In this document: positions 31,706-40,779 of the stretch, piece by piece
Position numbering within the stretch: position 1 is the first letter of the stretch
Layout: each line of letters starts with the position of its first letter
From: UBA935 sp031556725
GTDB lineage: Bacteria > Bacillota > Clostridia > Lachnospirales > Lachnospiraceae
Assembly (NCBI GenBank): GCA_031556725.1
Contig: JAVBSL010000013.1
Coordinates: 62,001-126,000 of the forward strand
Direction: 5' to 3'
Length of the DNA: 64,000 nucleotides
Program-made: the position numbers and the translations under genes
Notes under the pieces: generated by a model
The model's input: the letters and a program-made list of their open reading frames with translations, nothing else
What the model was told of the DNA's origin: nothing
Database searches by the model: none

Positions 31706-33739
31706 ATGTATCGATGTAAGAAATTCATGCCATTGATTCTTTTGGCATTAACAATAGTTGTGGAAGTTTTCTTATGGAACTTTGCTTCCGTATCTTCTCT
31801 TTTTTTCCAGAAAAATTCTCTGAATACAGCCGGGGATTACACCGGATTGATATATGATGCTGATTTAGGATGCTATAAGGCGCCAACCGGAATATTTGTA
31901 TGGGAAGGGAGCAATTTGAATGTTTCCCTGCAAAATCTTCATGTGGGGGTCCGTTCGGATGCTTCTCTTTCGCCGGCTAATGTGGATACCCTGACTTGCC
32001 GTATAGCTCTACGTGATGAGGGGAATGCTTATTCTTATGAATTACCGGAGCGAACGATTGTATCGGGTATTTCGGCAACAGAATATATGGCGCTTTATCC
32101 CTATGGAAAGGTAACTGATCTGCAGATTACTTTTGAAACGGCTGAAAGTGCTGTGATTCAATGGGAGGAAATAGCCGCGAATGTGCCGGTACCGTTTTCG
32201 ATCCAACCGGTACGGATACTGTTAATCTATACACTGGCCCTGCTCATTTGGGGAATCTTATCCGAAAAGGCGCTGCTGATGAATCCGGTTAAGGATCATA
32301 GCAGGAGCCAGCAGATTATTTTAATATTGGTTTTGCTGCTGATGCTGGGTCTTTTCTACGGCTTGGTGGGTTTAAGTCCCACATCGGTCCGTCCGCCGTG
32401 GCCTCATCATAACCAGTACCGCGAATTGACTGAATTATTGCTTTCAGGAGAAACCGTACTGGCTGAAAAGCCGGGGGAGGATCTGCTTCAATCGGCAAAT
32501 CCTTATGACACCATTCGTTTGCAGGCTCTTTCCATTGATTATAAAGCTGATTATGCTTACTACAACGGCAATTATTATATTTACTTTGGGGTGGTGCCGG
32601 CACTTCTTTTGTACATTCCCTGTTATCTCCTGACGGGACATCACCTGCCGGATTATCTTGCGGTATGGGCCTGCGTTGGGATGTTTGCGATTATGGTATT
32701 TGCTTTATACCGGGAGGTCATTCGCAGATGGTTTCCTAAGACACCATTTATTTTCTATATCATGATCAGCGTACTGACGATATTTAACGGAGGTTATGTT
32801 TGCGCCATTGCACAGCCCAGTCTGTATGATGTTCCGATTATGATGGCCAATATGTTTATTGCGGCGGGATTATACTTTTGGCTTCAGGGTATCCGAAGCG
32901 AAAAAGGTGTCTTAAAGCAATGCCTGTTTTTTACCACCGGTTCTCTTTCCATGGCTTTAGTAGCCGGCTGCCGCCCGCAGATGCTGCTCTTTTCCTTCCT
33001 GGCGCTGCCCCTTTTCTGGAATAGCATCTTTTCGGAAAGAACATTGTTTTCTAAAACGTCGGTTAGACAAACCATAGCAATCTGTCTGCCGTATCTTCTG
33101 GTTGCGGCCGGAATTATGTACTATAATTATATTCGGTTTGATTCGCCCTTTGACTTTGGCGCGGCTTACAGTCTTACCAGCAATGATATGACCAGGCGGG
33201 GCTTTAATATGGAACGGATTGTGTTGGGCCTGTATCACTTTTTCTTTCAGCTTCCGATTATCGATCCGGTTTTTCCGTTCGTACAGCGTAATGAAATCAG
33301 GACAATCTATATGGGAAAAATGACGGCGGAATATACCTATGGAGGGCTATTATCCTCTAATGCATTTCTTTGGGTATTGCCCACACTATTTTGGCTGCGA
33401 AATCGTTTAAAAGAAAAAAAATTGCTTGCTTTTACAATAATCAGTCTTGGTATCTCGATTTTATTGGCGGCTTTGGATGTAAACTTTGCCGGAATATTAC
33501 AGCGTTATTTTTCTGATTTGGCTTTTGGAAGTTTGATTGCGGCAGCGATTGCCTGGTTTGCTTTATTTGAGACAGAGGGAGCAGATTATAAACCGTCAAT
33601 AGCCAGACAGTTGTTTTGTTTTTGCATGGTTCTGCAGATTATATATTCACTTTGCCTGATTTTCGGTGGAAATAACACCACTTACAGCTTGCAGAATACC
33701 AATGCGCAGTTTTATTATCAATATGCATCATGGTTCTAA
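31706..33739 (+). CDS. Large polytopic membrane protein, probable glycosyltransferase-like
   Basis: A 677-aa protein. A first membrane segment (about 8-26) is followed by an extracytoplasmic domain of about 140 residues, then about ten further segments from about 170 on. The loop 'WPHHNQYRELTELLLSGETV' followed by 'YNGNYYIYFGVVPALLLYIP' resembles the membrane part of dolichyl-phosphate-mannose-type (GT39-like) transferases with unknown acceptor. ATG at 31706 after GAGGAGATTG. It overlaps the following acyltransferase gene by 10 nt. Together with that gene and the divergent membrane protein it looks like a small locus for polysaccharide or lipid decoration. Confidence 0.75.
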   Translation: MYRCKKFMPLILLALTIVVEVFLWNFASVSSLFFQKNSLNTAGDYTGLIYDADLGCYKAPTGIFVWEGSNLNVSLQNLHVGVRSDASLSPANVDTLTCRIALRDEGNAYSYELPERTIVSGISATEYMALYPYGKVTDLQITFETAESAVIQWEEIAANVPVPFSIQPVRILLIYTLALLIWGILSEKALLMNPVKDHSRSQQIILILVLLLMLGLFYGLVGLSPTSVRPPWPHHNQYRELTELLLSGETVLAEKPGEDLLQSANPYDTIRLQALSIDYKADYAYYNGNYYIYFGVVPALLLYIPCYLLTGHHLPDYLAVWACVGMFAIMVFALYREVIRRWFPKTPFIFYIMISVLTIFNGGYVCAIAQPSLYDVPIMMANMFIAAGLYFWLQGIRSEKGVLKQCLFFTTGSLSMALVAGCRPQMLLFSFLALPLFWNSIFSERTLFSKTSVRQTIAICLPYLLVAAGIMYYNYIRFDSPFDFGAAYSLTSNDMTRRGFNMERIVLGLYHFFFQLPIIDPVFPFVQRNEIRTIYMGKMTAEYTYGGLLSSNAFLWVLPTLFWLRNRLKEKKLLAFTIISLGISILLAALDVNFAGILQRYFSDLAFGSLIAAAIAWFALFETEGADYKPSIARQLFCFCMVLQIIYSLCLIFGGNNTTYSLQNTNAQFYYQYASWF

Positions 33740-34725
33740 ATATGGGAAAGGCAGTTGAAAGGATTATGGTAGGACAGTTACTGGGAAAAGAAACGACCAA
33801 CTGGTTTAGGGGAATTTCAGTATTAATGGTACTGCTGTCACATTATGCGGAATGGTGGATAGCTTTTGCCGAAATTGAAAATCCGGTGGCGCTATTTTGC
33901 TGTAATGCACTAACAAAGCTGGGAGTATATGGAGTAAATGTGTTTTTCCTTTTTTCCGGCTATGCCATGGTAAAGTCTCTTAAGAATCAAAAAGTAAATA
34001 AGGAGTTTATCTGGAAAAAAGTTAAGAATGTATATTTTCCTTATCTGATAATTGTGGGTATTATTGAACTGCTTTCCGGCGGTTTCAGAACAGTCAGAGG
34101 ATTTTTGCAGTATTTGAGCGGATATCACTATTGGTTTATGATGGTGTTATTTCTTTTTTATATCGGCTTTATGATCTTATGGGCAACCGGTGCCGGCAAA
34201 GGGATGAGGATTCTTTTGTTTTGTGTATATTCCGGAGCCTTTTCGTTTGCTTTATATAACCATGGAATGCTTTATTTTTTTTATGTATCGAATATTGCAT
34301 TTGTGATGGGTGTGGCGGCTGGTGAATATGACCGTCAGATAAAACAATTTGTAGACAGAACCAGAGGTATTTGGAGTATTGTTTTAGCGGCGGCGATGAT
34401 TTTGGTGGTGTACTTTGGCCTGGTGGCATTGGCTGAAGGAGAACAGATAACAGAACCAATACAGATATGGTATAAAATAGGGGCAACAGTTATATGGACA
34501 CTGGCTGTAATTCTTATATCTTCAAAAGGTAATACAAAAGGAAAGTTAATGATGTTGGTTGGAAAGTGTTCTCTGTATAGCTACCTGACACATACTTTTA
34601 TCTTTATGCAATGTGTAAATTTCTTTCCTTTTAATATTTATATTTGCACAGTGATTAGTGCGCTCATTACTTTTGCGGTATCTTATGTATTCTTCCGGAT
34701 TAAGAGTTTTATGACTTGCCGATGA
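33730..34725 (+). CDS. Acyltransferase family 3 membrane protein
   Basis: A 331-aa protein with about ten membrane segments, resembling the acyl_transf_3 family that O-acetylates surface glycans. It shows the usual start 'NWFRGISVLMVLLSHYAEWW' (catalytic His of the R-x10-H pattern), 'NVFFLFSGYAMVKSLKNQ' and 'GYHYWFMMVLFLFYIGFMIL'. The start is uncertain: ATG at 33730 overlaps the preceding gene by 10 nt but lacks a clear ribosome binding site, and ATG at 33766 has GAAAGGA very close. Translational coupling to the previous gene favours the first. Target glycan unknown. Confidence 0.85.
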   Translation: MVLNMGKAVERIMVGQLLGKETTNWFRGISVLMVLLSHYAEWWIAFAEIENPVALFCCNALTKLGVYGVNVFFLFSGYAMVKSLKNQKVNKEFIWKKVKNVYFPYLIIVGIIELLSGGFRTVRGFLQYLSGYHYWFMMVLFLFYIGFMILWATGAGKGMRILLFCVYSGAFSFALYNHGMLYFFYVSNIAFVMGVAAGEYDRQIKQFVDRTRGIWSIVLAAAMILVVYFGLVALAEGEQITEPIQIWYKIGATVIWTLAVILISSKGNTKGKLMMLVGKCSLYSYLTHTFIFMQCVNFFPFNIYICTVISALITFAVSYVFFRIKSFMTCR

Positions 34726-34728
34726 CTT

Positions 34729-35427
34729 TTAAATTTCACCTAACATATGCTCAACCAGCCTGGCGGAGCGCAAAGCCGCAGCTTTTTCAAAAGCCGGATA
34801 ATCCATTTCGGCGGAAGCATCGGCTTTGTCGGAAATAGCCCGGATGATAACAAAAGGAAGGTGGTTTAAGAAAGCTGTGTGAGCAATGGCAACGCCTTCC
34901 ATTTCCGTACATAGTCCTTGAAAGGTATCGGTTATCCGGTTTTTTACAGAGGGATCACAGATAAACTGATCACCGCTTACCACCCTTCCGGTAAATACCT
35001 GAATGTCAGAATTAACAGCCTGACAGGATGCTTTGGCAAGAGCAATAAGAGATTTATCCGCTTCAAAGTAAAGGCGGCCAAGTTGGGGGACTTCCCCTAG
35101 TTGATAGCCGAAGATTGTGGCATCGATATCATGATAGCAGGCATCGGTAGAGATTACGATGTCCCCGATGTTGATATCAGCGTTTAAGGAACCGGCCACA
35201 CCGGTGTTAATAATATGGGTAACATCAAATAAATCGGAAAGGATCTGGGTGCAGATGCCGGCATTTACTTTGGCAACGCCGCTTCGCACAATTACCACAT
35301 CTGTATTATTCAAGGTGCCTTCATAAAATTCCATGGAGGCCTTTTCAATGATATTTTTAACATTCATCTTACTCTTTAAAGTGTCTACTTCTAATTCCAT
35401 AGCCCCGATAATACCGATTTTTTTCAT
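34729..35427 (-). CDS. mtnN: 5'-Methylthioadenosine/S-adenosylhomocysteine nucleosidase
   Basis: A 232-aa cytosolic nucleosidase releasing adenine from MTA, SAH and 5'-deoxyadenosine. N-terminus 'MKKIGIIGAMELEVDTLK', the substrate-site Glu in that block, 'HIINTGVAGSLNADINIGDI' (about 70-90), 'TEMEGVAIAHTAF' (about 172, binds the ribose) and 'IIRAISDKAD' with the catalytic Asp (about 198) are all in place. The ATG at 35427 gives the family N-terminus. It works on the same metabolite as the deaminase/hydrolase pair at 27-30 kb, so two SAH disposal routes coexist. Convergent with the acyltransferase gene. Confidence 0.95.
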   Translation of the reverse strand: MKKIGIIGAMELEVDTLKSKMNVKNIIEKASMEFYEGTLNNTDVVIVRSGVAKVNAGICTQILSDLFDVTHIINTGVAGSLNADINIGDIVISTDACYHDIDATIFGYQLGEVPQLGRLYFEADKSLIALAKASCQAVNSDIQVFTGRVVSGDQFICDPSVKNRITDTFQGLCTEMEGVAIAHTAFLNHLPFVIIRAISDKADASAEMDYPAFEKAAALRSARLVEHMLGEI

Positions 35428-35644
35428 GTCTTTTGAACTCCTTGGCCATGCCCAGACCATTTAATTTTAGAATTAGTATAAGTGAAAACTAACTATTTTA
35501 CAAGAATGTAAAGAGCATAACCGTCAAACTCCCGGATATTATTAGCAAAAAAAGAATTTATCAAGAGTATTAGCATAATATACTTGCATAACTCCAGAAA
35601 AAAATGTAAAGTATAATTACAACATATCTTAGGAGGTGGCTTAA

Positions 35645-37105
35645 ATGACTCTTGTTAGTGAAGAACAAGTTATCAAGGTATTACAGCAATACAATTTCTG
35701 GTGGCGTAATCCGTCAGCAATCAAAGAGGAAACCAAGCCACAGAAGCGTCTTGCCTACTATGATGCACTTAAAATGATACAACATAAGACAATTAGACGT
35801 TTTGCGATATTGTCCGGTGCAAGACGCGTAGGAAAAACTACGATTATGTACCAGATGATTGAGACGCTACTTACAGAAGGTATTAACCCCAGAAATATTT
35901 TATATGTAACTTTTGACAATCCAATTATAAAGCTTGTCAGTGTGGAAAAGGTTCTTGATATTTATGAATCCCTTTATCCGACGCAAGGTCTCCGCTATAT
36001 TTTTTTTGATGAAATTCAGTACACAGAAAATTGGGAATTGTGGATGAAAGTTATTTATGACAACCGTAAGGACATTTGTATGACGGCAACCGGTTCGGCA
36101 AGCCCTGTTCTTGAGAAAGGAGCAGCAGATAGCGGTACGGGAAGGTGGAGTGTTCTAAAAATTCCAACCATGTCATTTTACGAATACTGCCAATTGCTGT
36201 TGCTTGAAGAGCCATTAATTCCGGATATGATACGACTTACAAACCTTGTCACAATGAGTAATGCAGAGCTGAATGATCTTATGAACAAATTTAATCCACT
36301 GGTTCAGCATTTTAACCGCTATTTAATGATTGGCGGTTTTCCTGAGCTTGTTTTATCTGATGACGATTCTTACTCCCAGAGGATGCTTCGGGAAGATGTA
36401 GTCGATAAGGTTATTAAGCGAGATGTGCTATCGTTGTTTAATATTAGAAACCCATTACTAATGGAAAAATTGTTCCTGTATCTTTGCATGAATTCGACAG
36501 AAATATTTAGCGTGACAACAGCAGCAAAAGAGCTGGACAACACATCTGTTATCACTTTAGACAATTATATTGAGGCTTTGGAAATGTCAAATCTCATTTA
36601 TTTGGCAAAACCCATGAATGTTGGGAGCAAAGGTGCATTAAAAGGTAAACCTAAAATATTTATTGCCGATGCAGCTATCCGTAATGCAGTTTTGATGATT
36701 GATGATGTATTATCTGATGAAAAAGATCTGGGTGTAATGGTGGAAACTACAGTATATAAGCACATTACATCTTTTTATCAGGGTAGCACGGTACAACTGG
36801 GATATTTCAGAAAGGCAAAAGACAATCAAAAAGAAGTAGATGTTGTTATAGAACAGCCCCGTGATAAAATTCTGTGCGAGGTAAAGTATCGGAATAATTC
36901 ACATATTCCGGATTCAGATGCAATCGTAGAACTTTGCAGGGATGCGGATTCCAAAGTAACCAGTGCCTTCCTGATAACAAAAAGACTGGAAGACGCAGGT
37001 ATTACAAAGCATGAAACGAAGGTGCCAATTTTACGGATACCGGCAATAGCATTTTTGTATTTACTTGGAAGGGCAGAAGCTGAGGGGCAGGGCGGAAAAA
37101 TGTAG
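35645..37105 (+). CDS. AAA ATPase with DUF4143/nuclease-like C-terminus
   Basis: A 486-aa member of the same broad family as the protein at 17909 but only distantly similar. Walker A 'SGARRVGKTTIMYQMI' (about 57), Walker B 'YIFFDEIQYTENWELW' (about 119), sensor 'MTATGSASPVL', 'MSFYEYCQLL' and 'YLMIGGFPELVL' follow in family order. The C-terminal core 'KEVDVVIEQPRDKILCEVKY' keeps the D-x-E-V-K pattern of PD-(D/E)xK nucleases, unlike the other copy. ATG after TAGGAGG. It stands alone, ending at a terminator. Biological role unknown; suspected accessory or defence-related. Confidence 0.87.
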   Translation: MTLVSEEQVIKVLQQYNFWWRNPSAIKEETKPQKRLAYYDALKMIQHKTIRRFAILSGARRVGKTTIMYQMIETLLTEGINPRNILYVTFDNPIIKLVSVEKVLDIYESLYPTQGLRYIFFDEIQYTENWELWMKVIYDNRKDICMTATGSASPVLEKGAADSGTGRWSVLKIPTMSFYEYCQLLLLEEPLIPDMIRLTNLVTMSNAELNDLMNKFNPLVQHFNRYLMIGGFPELVLSDDDSYSQRMLREDVVDKVIKRDVLSLFNIRNPLLMEKLFLYLCMNSTEIFSVTTAAKELDNTSVITLDNYIEALEMSNLIYLAKPMNVGSKGALKGKPKIFIADAAIRNAVLMIDDVLSDEKDLGVMVETTVYKHITSFYQGSTVQLGYFRKAKDNQKEVDVVIEQPRDKILCEVKYRNNSHIPDSDAIVELCRDADSKVTSAFLITKRLEDAGITKHETKVPILRIPAIAFLYLLGRAEAEGQGGKM

Positions 37106-37150
37106 CAAGGAAAAGACGAAACCGCTTGCCGCCGTATAATAAGCCAAATA

Positions 37151-37184
37151 AATACGCCCTTTCAAGCAAGCTTGAGGGCGTATT
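37151..37184. terminator. Bidirectional terminator between ATPase and rubrerythrin
   Basis: AATACGCCCT (37151-37160) pairs with AGGGCGTATT (37175-37184) between two convergent genes. A-rich and T-rich flanks suit use in either direction. Confidence 0.8.
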
Positions 37185-37199
37185 CCCTTGTCATATGGT

Positions 37200-37739
37200 T
37201 TAACTGAAGTATCTTTTCAATAATCCTTCAAAAGCTTTGCCATGGCGAGCTTCATCTCTGGCCATCTCATGTACGGTATCATGGATAGCATCCAGATTAA
37301 GTTCTTTAGCTCGTTTAGCCAGATCAAACTTACCACCTGTAGCTCCGTTTTCAGCGTCTACTCTCATTTCCAGATTTTTCTTAGTAGAATCGGTTACCAC
37401 TTCACCCAAAAGTTCGGCAAACTTTGCAGCATGTTCTGCTTCTTCCCAGGCAGCTTTTTCCCAGTACAGACCGATCTCCGGATATCCCTCTCTATGTGCC
37501 ACTCTGGCCATAGCAAGATACATACCTACTTCGGTGCATTCGCCGTTAAAGTTTGCTCTAAGATCATCGATAATGTCCTGACGGACACCCTGAGCAACGC
37601 CTACCACATGTTCAGCAGCCCAAACTTTATCAGCGGACTGTGCCGTAAATTTTTCCGCAGGAGCATTACATACAGGACATTTATCCGGTGCAGAATCTCC
37701 CTCATGAGTATAACCGCATACTTGACATACAAATTTCAT
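37200..37739 (-). CDS. Reverse-type rubrerythrin
   Basis: A 179-aa cytosolic peroxide-reducing iron protein. The rubredoxin domain is N-terminal: 'FVCQVCGYTHEGD' and 'CPVCNAP' supply the four Cys ligands (about 5-27). The ferritin-like di-iron domain follows (about 45-175) with 'NFNGECTEVGMYLAMARVAH', 'EKAAWEEAEHAAKFAELLGE' and 'HEMARDEARHGKAFEGLL' giving the Glu/His ligands. This domain order is the reverse of classical rubrerythrin and is typical of oxygen-inducible clostridial proteins. ATG after AAAGGAGAATAATGTT. It lies 4 nt behind perR and so is under PerR control by position. Confidence 0.95.
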   Translation of the reverse strand: MKFVCQVCGYTHEGDSAPDKCPVCNAPAEKFTAQSADKVWAAEHVVGVAQGVRQDIIDDLRANFNGECTEVGMYLAMARVAHREGYPEIGLYWEKAAWEEAEHAAKFAELLGEVVTDSTKKNLEMRVDAENGATGGKFDLAKRAKELNLDAIHDTVHEMARDEARHGKAFEGLLKRYFS

Positions 37740-37743
37740 AACA

Positions 37744-38139
37744 TTATTCTCCTTTTCCTTTTTTTAAACAGTTGTTGCATTTTCCGTAAAAGTAAGTAAC
37801 ATGGCCATCAATCTGTCCATCGAAACCCACGTTGGCTGCTTCGATAAGATGGTCCAGACTATCCATATCCAAATCAATAACACTGCCGCACTCACTGCAA
37901 ATAAAATGATAGTGAAGGGAAGTATCCGCATCAAAATGGTCTACGCCGTCGCCTACGCGAATCCGGGCAATTTCACCGATATCAGCCAAAAGGGTAAGAT
38001 TGCGGTATACAGTACCGAGGCTAATATTAGGATATGACCCACGTACACTCATATATACCATATCGGCGGTGGGGTGATCTTTTCTGGTTATCAGGAAGTC
38101 CTTAATGGTCTCCCGTTGTCTGCTGTATTTCAGCGCCAT
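37744..38139 (-). CDS. perR: Fur-family peroxide regulator (PerR-like)
   Basis: A 131-aa metalloregulator. N-terminal winged helix 'YSRQRETIKDFLITRKDHPT' and 'ISLGTVYRNLTLLADIGEI'; regulatory metal site in 'GDGVDHFDADTSLHYHFIC' (His and Asp ligands); structural zinc site in C-S-E-C and C-N-N-C. The Asp pair near the His cluster suits PerR rather than Fur. The ATG at 38139 follows AAAGGAAATGTAACT; a TTG at 38157 overlaps that site and is not favoured. The gene precedes the reverse rubrerythrin with a 4-nt gap and has a matching inverted repeat at its promoter, so it probably represses itself and rubrerythrin until peroxide oxidises it. Confidence 0.93.
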   Translation of the reverse strand: MALKYSRQRETIKDFLITRKDHPTADMVYMSVRGSYPNISLGTVYRNLTLLADIGEIARIRVGDGVDHFDADTSLHYHFICSECGSVIDLDMDSLDHLIEAANVGFDGQIDGHVTYFYGKCNNCLKKGKGE

Positions 38140-38160
38140 AGTTACATTTCCTTTCAAAAC

Positions 38161-38173
38161 AGTAATAATTACT
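38161..38173. promoter_or_regulatory. Probable PerR box
   Basis: AGTAAT-A-ATTACT is a perfect 6-1-6 inverted repeat at the predicted start point of the perR transcript. It has the size and symmetry of Fur/PerR boxes but deviates from the Bacillus consensus. Confidence 0.65.
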
Positions 38174-38179
38174 ATTTTT

Positions 38180-38207
38180 ATTATAACAAAATAAAAATAA
38201 AAGTCAA
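38180..38207 (-). promoter_or_regulatory. Promoter of perR-rubrerythrin
   Basis: On the minus strand: TTGACT (38207-38202), 16-nt spacer, TATAAT (38185-38180). Transcription would begin near 38174, directly on the inverted repeat. Confidence 0.75.
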
Positions 38208-38323
38208 TACCATTTTAACAGTTTTGTTTACAGATTTTTAATAAGAATGTTTTTTTCTTTTAATAGCTATTGCCGAAAATTGTGCTATACTAAGGGAAAG
38301 ATGAAAATAGATGAGGATTTGGT

Positions 38324-39829
38324 ATGAAATTTAAGACCCGACTATTGGTAACTTTTTTAACTATTATCATATTGCCGTTGGTATTGACAGCAGTTGCTTT
38401 CCTGGGAATTGGCGGATACTTACTCAACAGTCATGAAGATTACGATATGAAGACTGTGGATTACAACGTGCTGACCGATCCCAACCAAACATTTGTAAAA
38501 ATTACCGACGAAGTATTCGTCCAGGTCAGAGAACAGATTGAAAAGGACGAAAACACAATTGAAGATATGGAATATCTGGAAAAACTGAATGAAAACATTG
38601 TTGATAAAGCATCCTATATTATAGTCAGAAAGGATAACCAGATATATTATGCGGGGAATCCCAATGCAGCAGCAAGGATTTTTGAAAGGCTGCCGGAGTA
38701 TGATGTTTTGGATTCTGCGCGAAGGGACGTGGAAACCGGCTTTTACTATAACGATATGCAGAAGCTGGTGCGTCAGCTGGATTTTACTTTTTCGGATGGA
38801 AGCCAGGGCAGTTTCTTTATTGTAACCAGATTGAATAACATCATCTCTAAAACCTTACTGGTAGATATGTTTTTTGCTATTATATTGATATTGCTTTTTA
38901 CCAGTATCATGCTGACCCGCTGGATTCAGCGAGGGGTATTTACACCTATCAATCAGTTGAATTTTGCCATGCAGAATATTGCAGAGGGTAATTTTGAATA
39001 TATGCTGGATACCGATAGCCGCGGTGAAATCGGTGAATTATACCGCAATTACGAAGACATGCGGCTGCGGCTGAAGGAATCTACCGATGAAAAGATTGAG
39101 ACGGAAAAGCAGAACCGGGAATTGGTCAGTAATATCTCTCATGATTTGAAAACGCCCATAACAGCCATCAAGGGTTATGTGGAAGGGATCATGGACGGGG
39201 TGGCCGACACACCGGAAAAAATGGATAAGTATATTAAGACCATTTACAATAAAGCCAATGATATGGACAGGCTGATCAACGAGCTTACCATATATACGGG
39301 AATAGATACTAACCGGATACCTTATCACTTCCATAAGATCAATGTAGCTGATTACTTCGGGGATTGTATTGAAGAAGTGGGACTGGATTTGGAATCTAAG
39401 AATATCAAGCTGAATTATTCTAACCTGGTATCACCCGATACGATAATCATTGCTGATCCGGAACAGCTTAAGCGGGTAGTCAACAATGTTGTCAGCAACA
39501 GTATTAAATATATGGACAGAAGTAAGGAAGAATGTGAGATTGATATCCGGATTTTAGATGAAATAGATTCCATTCGGGTTGAAATAGAGGATAACGGCAG
39601 GGGCATAGCGGCCAAGGATTTAGGAAAGGTATTTGAACGTTTTTACCGGACGGATGCTTCCCGTAATTCAGCCAAAGGCGGAAGCGGAATCGGATTGTCG
39701 ATTGTAAAAAAGATTGTAGAAGACCATGGCGGCTACATATGGGCAACCAGTAAAGAGGACGAAGGAACCTGTATGCATTTTGTTTTTAGAAAATACCAGA
39801 GTGAGAAGGATGGAGGAGACTATGAGTAA
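38324..39829 (+). CDS. Sensor histidine kinase
   Basis: A 501-aa membrane kinase. Membrane segment 1 is at about 6-28, an extracytoplasmic sensor of about 150 residues follows, segment 2 is at about 178-198, then a HAMP linker ('RGVFTPINQLNFAMQNIAEG'). The dimerisation domain has the phosphorylated His in 'SNISHDLKTPITAIKGY' (about 272). The catalytic domain holds 'VVNNVVSNSIKYMDRS' (N box), 'IEDNGRGIAAKDLGKVFERF' (G1/F boxes) and 'GGSGIGLSIVKKIVEDHGG' (G2). It overlaps the response regulator gene by 8 nt. The stimulus is not evident; downstream genes give no clear regulon. Confidence 0.94.
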   Translation: MKFKTRLLVTFLTIIILPLVLTAVAFLGIGGYLLNSHEDYDMKTVDYNVLTDPNQTFVKITDEVFVQVREQIEKDENTIEDMEYLEKLNENIVDKASYIIVRKDNQIYYAGNPNAAARIFERLPEYDVLDSARRDVETGFYYNDMQKLVRQLDFTFSDGSQGSFFIVTRLNNIISKTLLVDMFFAIILILLFTSIMLTRWIQRGVFTPINQLNFAMQNIAEGNFEYMLDTDSRGEIGELYRNYEDMRLRLKESTDEKIETEKQNRELVSNISHDLKTPITAIKGYVEGIMDGVADTPEKMDKYIKTIYNKANDMDRLINELTIYTGIDTNRIPYHFHKINVADYFGDCIEEVGLDLESKNIKLNYSNLVSPDTIIIADPEQLKRVVNNVVSNSIKYMDRSKEECEIDIRILDEIDSIRVEIEDNGRGIAAKDLGKVFERFYRTDASRNSAKGGSGIGLSIVKKIVEDHGGYIWATSKEDEGTCMHFVFRKYQSEKDGGDYE

Positions 39830-40511
39830 GATACTGATTATTGAGGATGAAGAAGCGATTGCGGATCTGGAAAAGGATTATCTGGAGTTAAGCGGATTTG
39901 ATGTGAAGATATGCAATGCCGGTGACGTGGGATTACAAACCGCATTGTCAGAGGATTTTGACCTGGTGGTATTGGACTTGATGCTGCCGGGGATGGACGG
40001 ATTTGAAATCTGCAAGCATATCCGGGAAGAAAAAAATATTCCCATTATTATGGTGTCGGCCAAAAAGGATGATATTGATAAAATCAGAGGTTTGGGGTTA
40101 GGTGCCGATGATTATATGACCAAACCCTTCAGCCCCAGTGAGCTGGTAGCAAGAGTGAAAGCCCATATGGCCAGATATGACCGCTTGGTGGGAACCAGTC
40201 AGAAGGCCAATGATGTGGTAGAAATCAGAGGTATCCGGATTGATAAAACGGCCCGCCGGGTAATGATAGATGGGGAAGAAAAGGCATTTACCGGAAAAGA
40301 GTTTGATTTGCTGACTTTTTTGGCAGAACATCCGAACCATGTATATACCAAAGAAGAGCTGTTCCGGGAAATCTGGGATATGGATTCCATCGGCGATATT
40401 GCGACGGTAACGGTGCATATTAAGAAGATTCGGGAAAAAATCGAGTATGATTCGGCGAAGCCTCAGTATATTGAAACCATTTGGGGTGTAGGGTACAGGT
40501 TTAAGGTATAA
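39822..40511 (+). CDS. OmpR/PhoB-family response regulator
   Basis: A 229-aa DNA-binding partner of the preceding kinase. Receiver domain: 'ILIIEDEEAIADLEKDYLEL' with the acidic pocket, phospho-acceptor Asp in 'VVLDLMLPGMDGFEI' (about 52), 'PIIMVSAKKDD' (Ser) and 'GADDYMTKPFSPSELVARV' (Lys). The C-terminal winged helix (about 130-228) ends in 'TVHIKKIREKIE' and 'IETIWGVGYRFKV'. ATG at 39822 with GGAGGAGAC upstream, overlapping the kinase stop codon. Confidence 0.95.
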   Translation: MSKILIIEDEEAIADLEKDYLELSGFDVKICNAGDVGLQTALSEDFDLVVLDLMLPGMDGFEICKHIREEKNIPIIMVSAKKDDIDKIRGLGLGADDYMTKPFSPSELVARVKAHMARYDRLVGTSQKANDVVEIRGIRIDKTARRVMIDGEEKAFTGKEFDLLTFLAEHPNHVYTKEELFREIWDMDSIGDIATVTVHIKKIREKIEYDSAKPQYIETIWGVGYRFKV

Positions 40512-40561
40512 CTAAAGTTCACATTCTAAAATAAGTGGATGTGTGCGGACTACAAACTATT

Positions 40562-40740
40562 TTATATTATTGAGATGGAATTAATGGAGGAAGAGGGTGA
40601 TAAGGTTGACCTCTTTATTTGAACCATCTCGCCCACCTTAGCGAAATGGTCTTCCACATCATTTCCACTTTGCGAAACATCCGAACCATTCCAAGAAGTT
40701 TTACGATTTTGTCGTAATGCTAATGCCGGATTGGAAGGAG
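40562..40740 (-). pseudogene. Remnant of a DinD-like gene
   Basis: The 268-bp gap between the response regulator and the RluA gene holds a decayed minus-strand frame. It reads ..LRQNRKTSWN-GSDVSQSGNDVEDHF-AKVGEMVQI.., which resembles the 'ENSG..IDDHF...L.MVKIG' core of DNA-damage-inducible DinD and related KilA/BRO-type proteins. After MVQI the similarity ends and a stop follows at 40562. No start codon with a ribosome binding site is present. The piece is about 45 residues of a normally 270-300-aa protein. The match is by eye and moderate. Confidence 0.4.
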
Positions 40741-40779
40741 CGAAAAAAGGAACTGGAGAAGAGGCTGTAGAAGGTTATT

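Noticed and set aside
37242..37799. 185-codon plus-strand ORF over rubrerythrin
   Set aside because: Antisense to a clear rubrerythrin gene with all metal ligands; no ribosome binding site.
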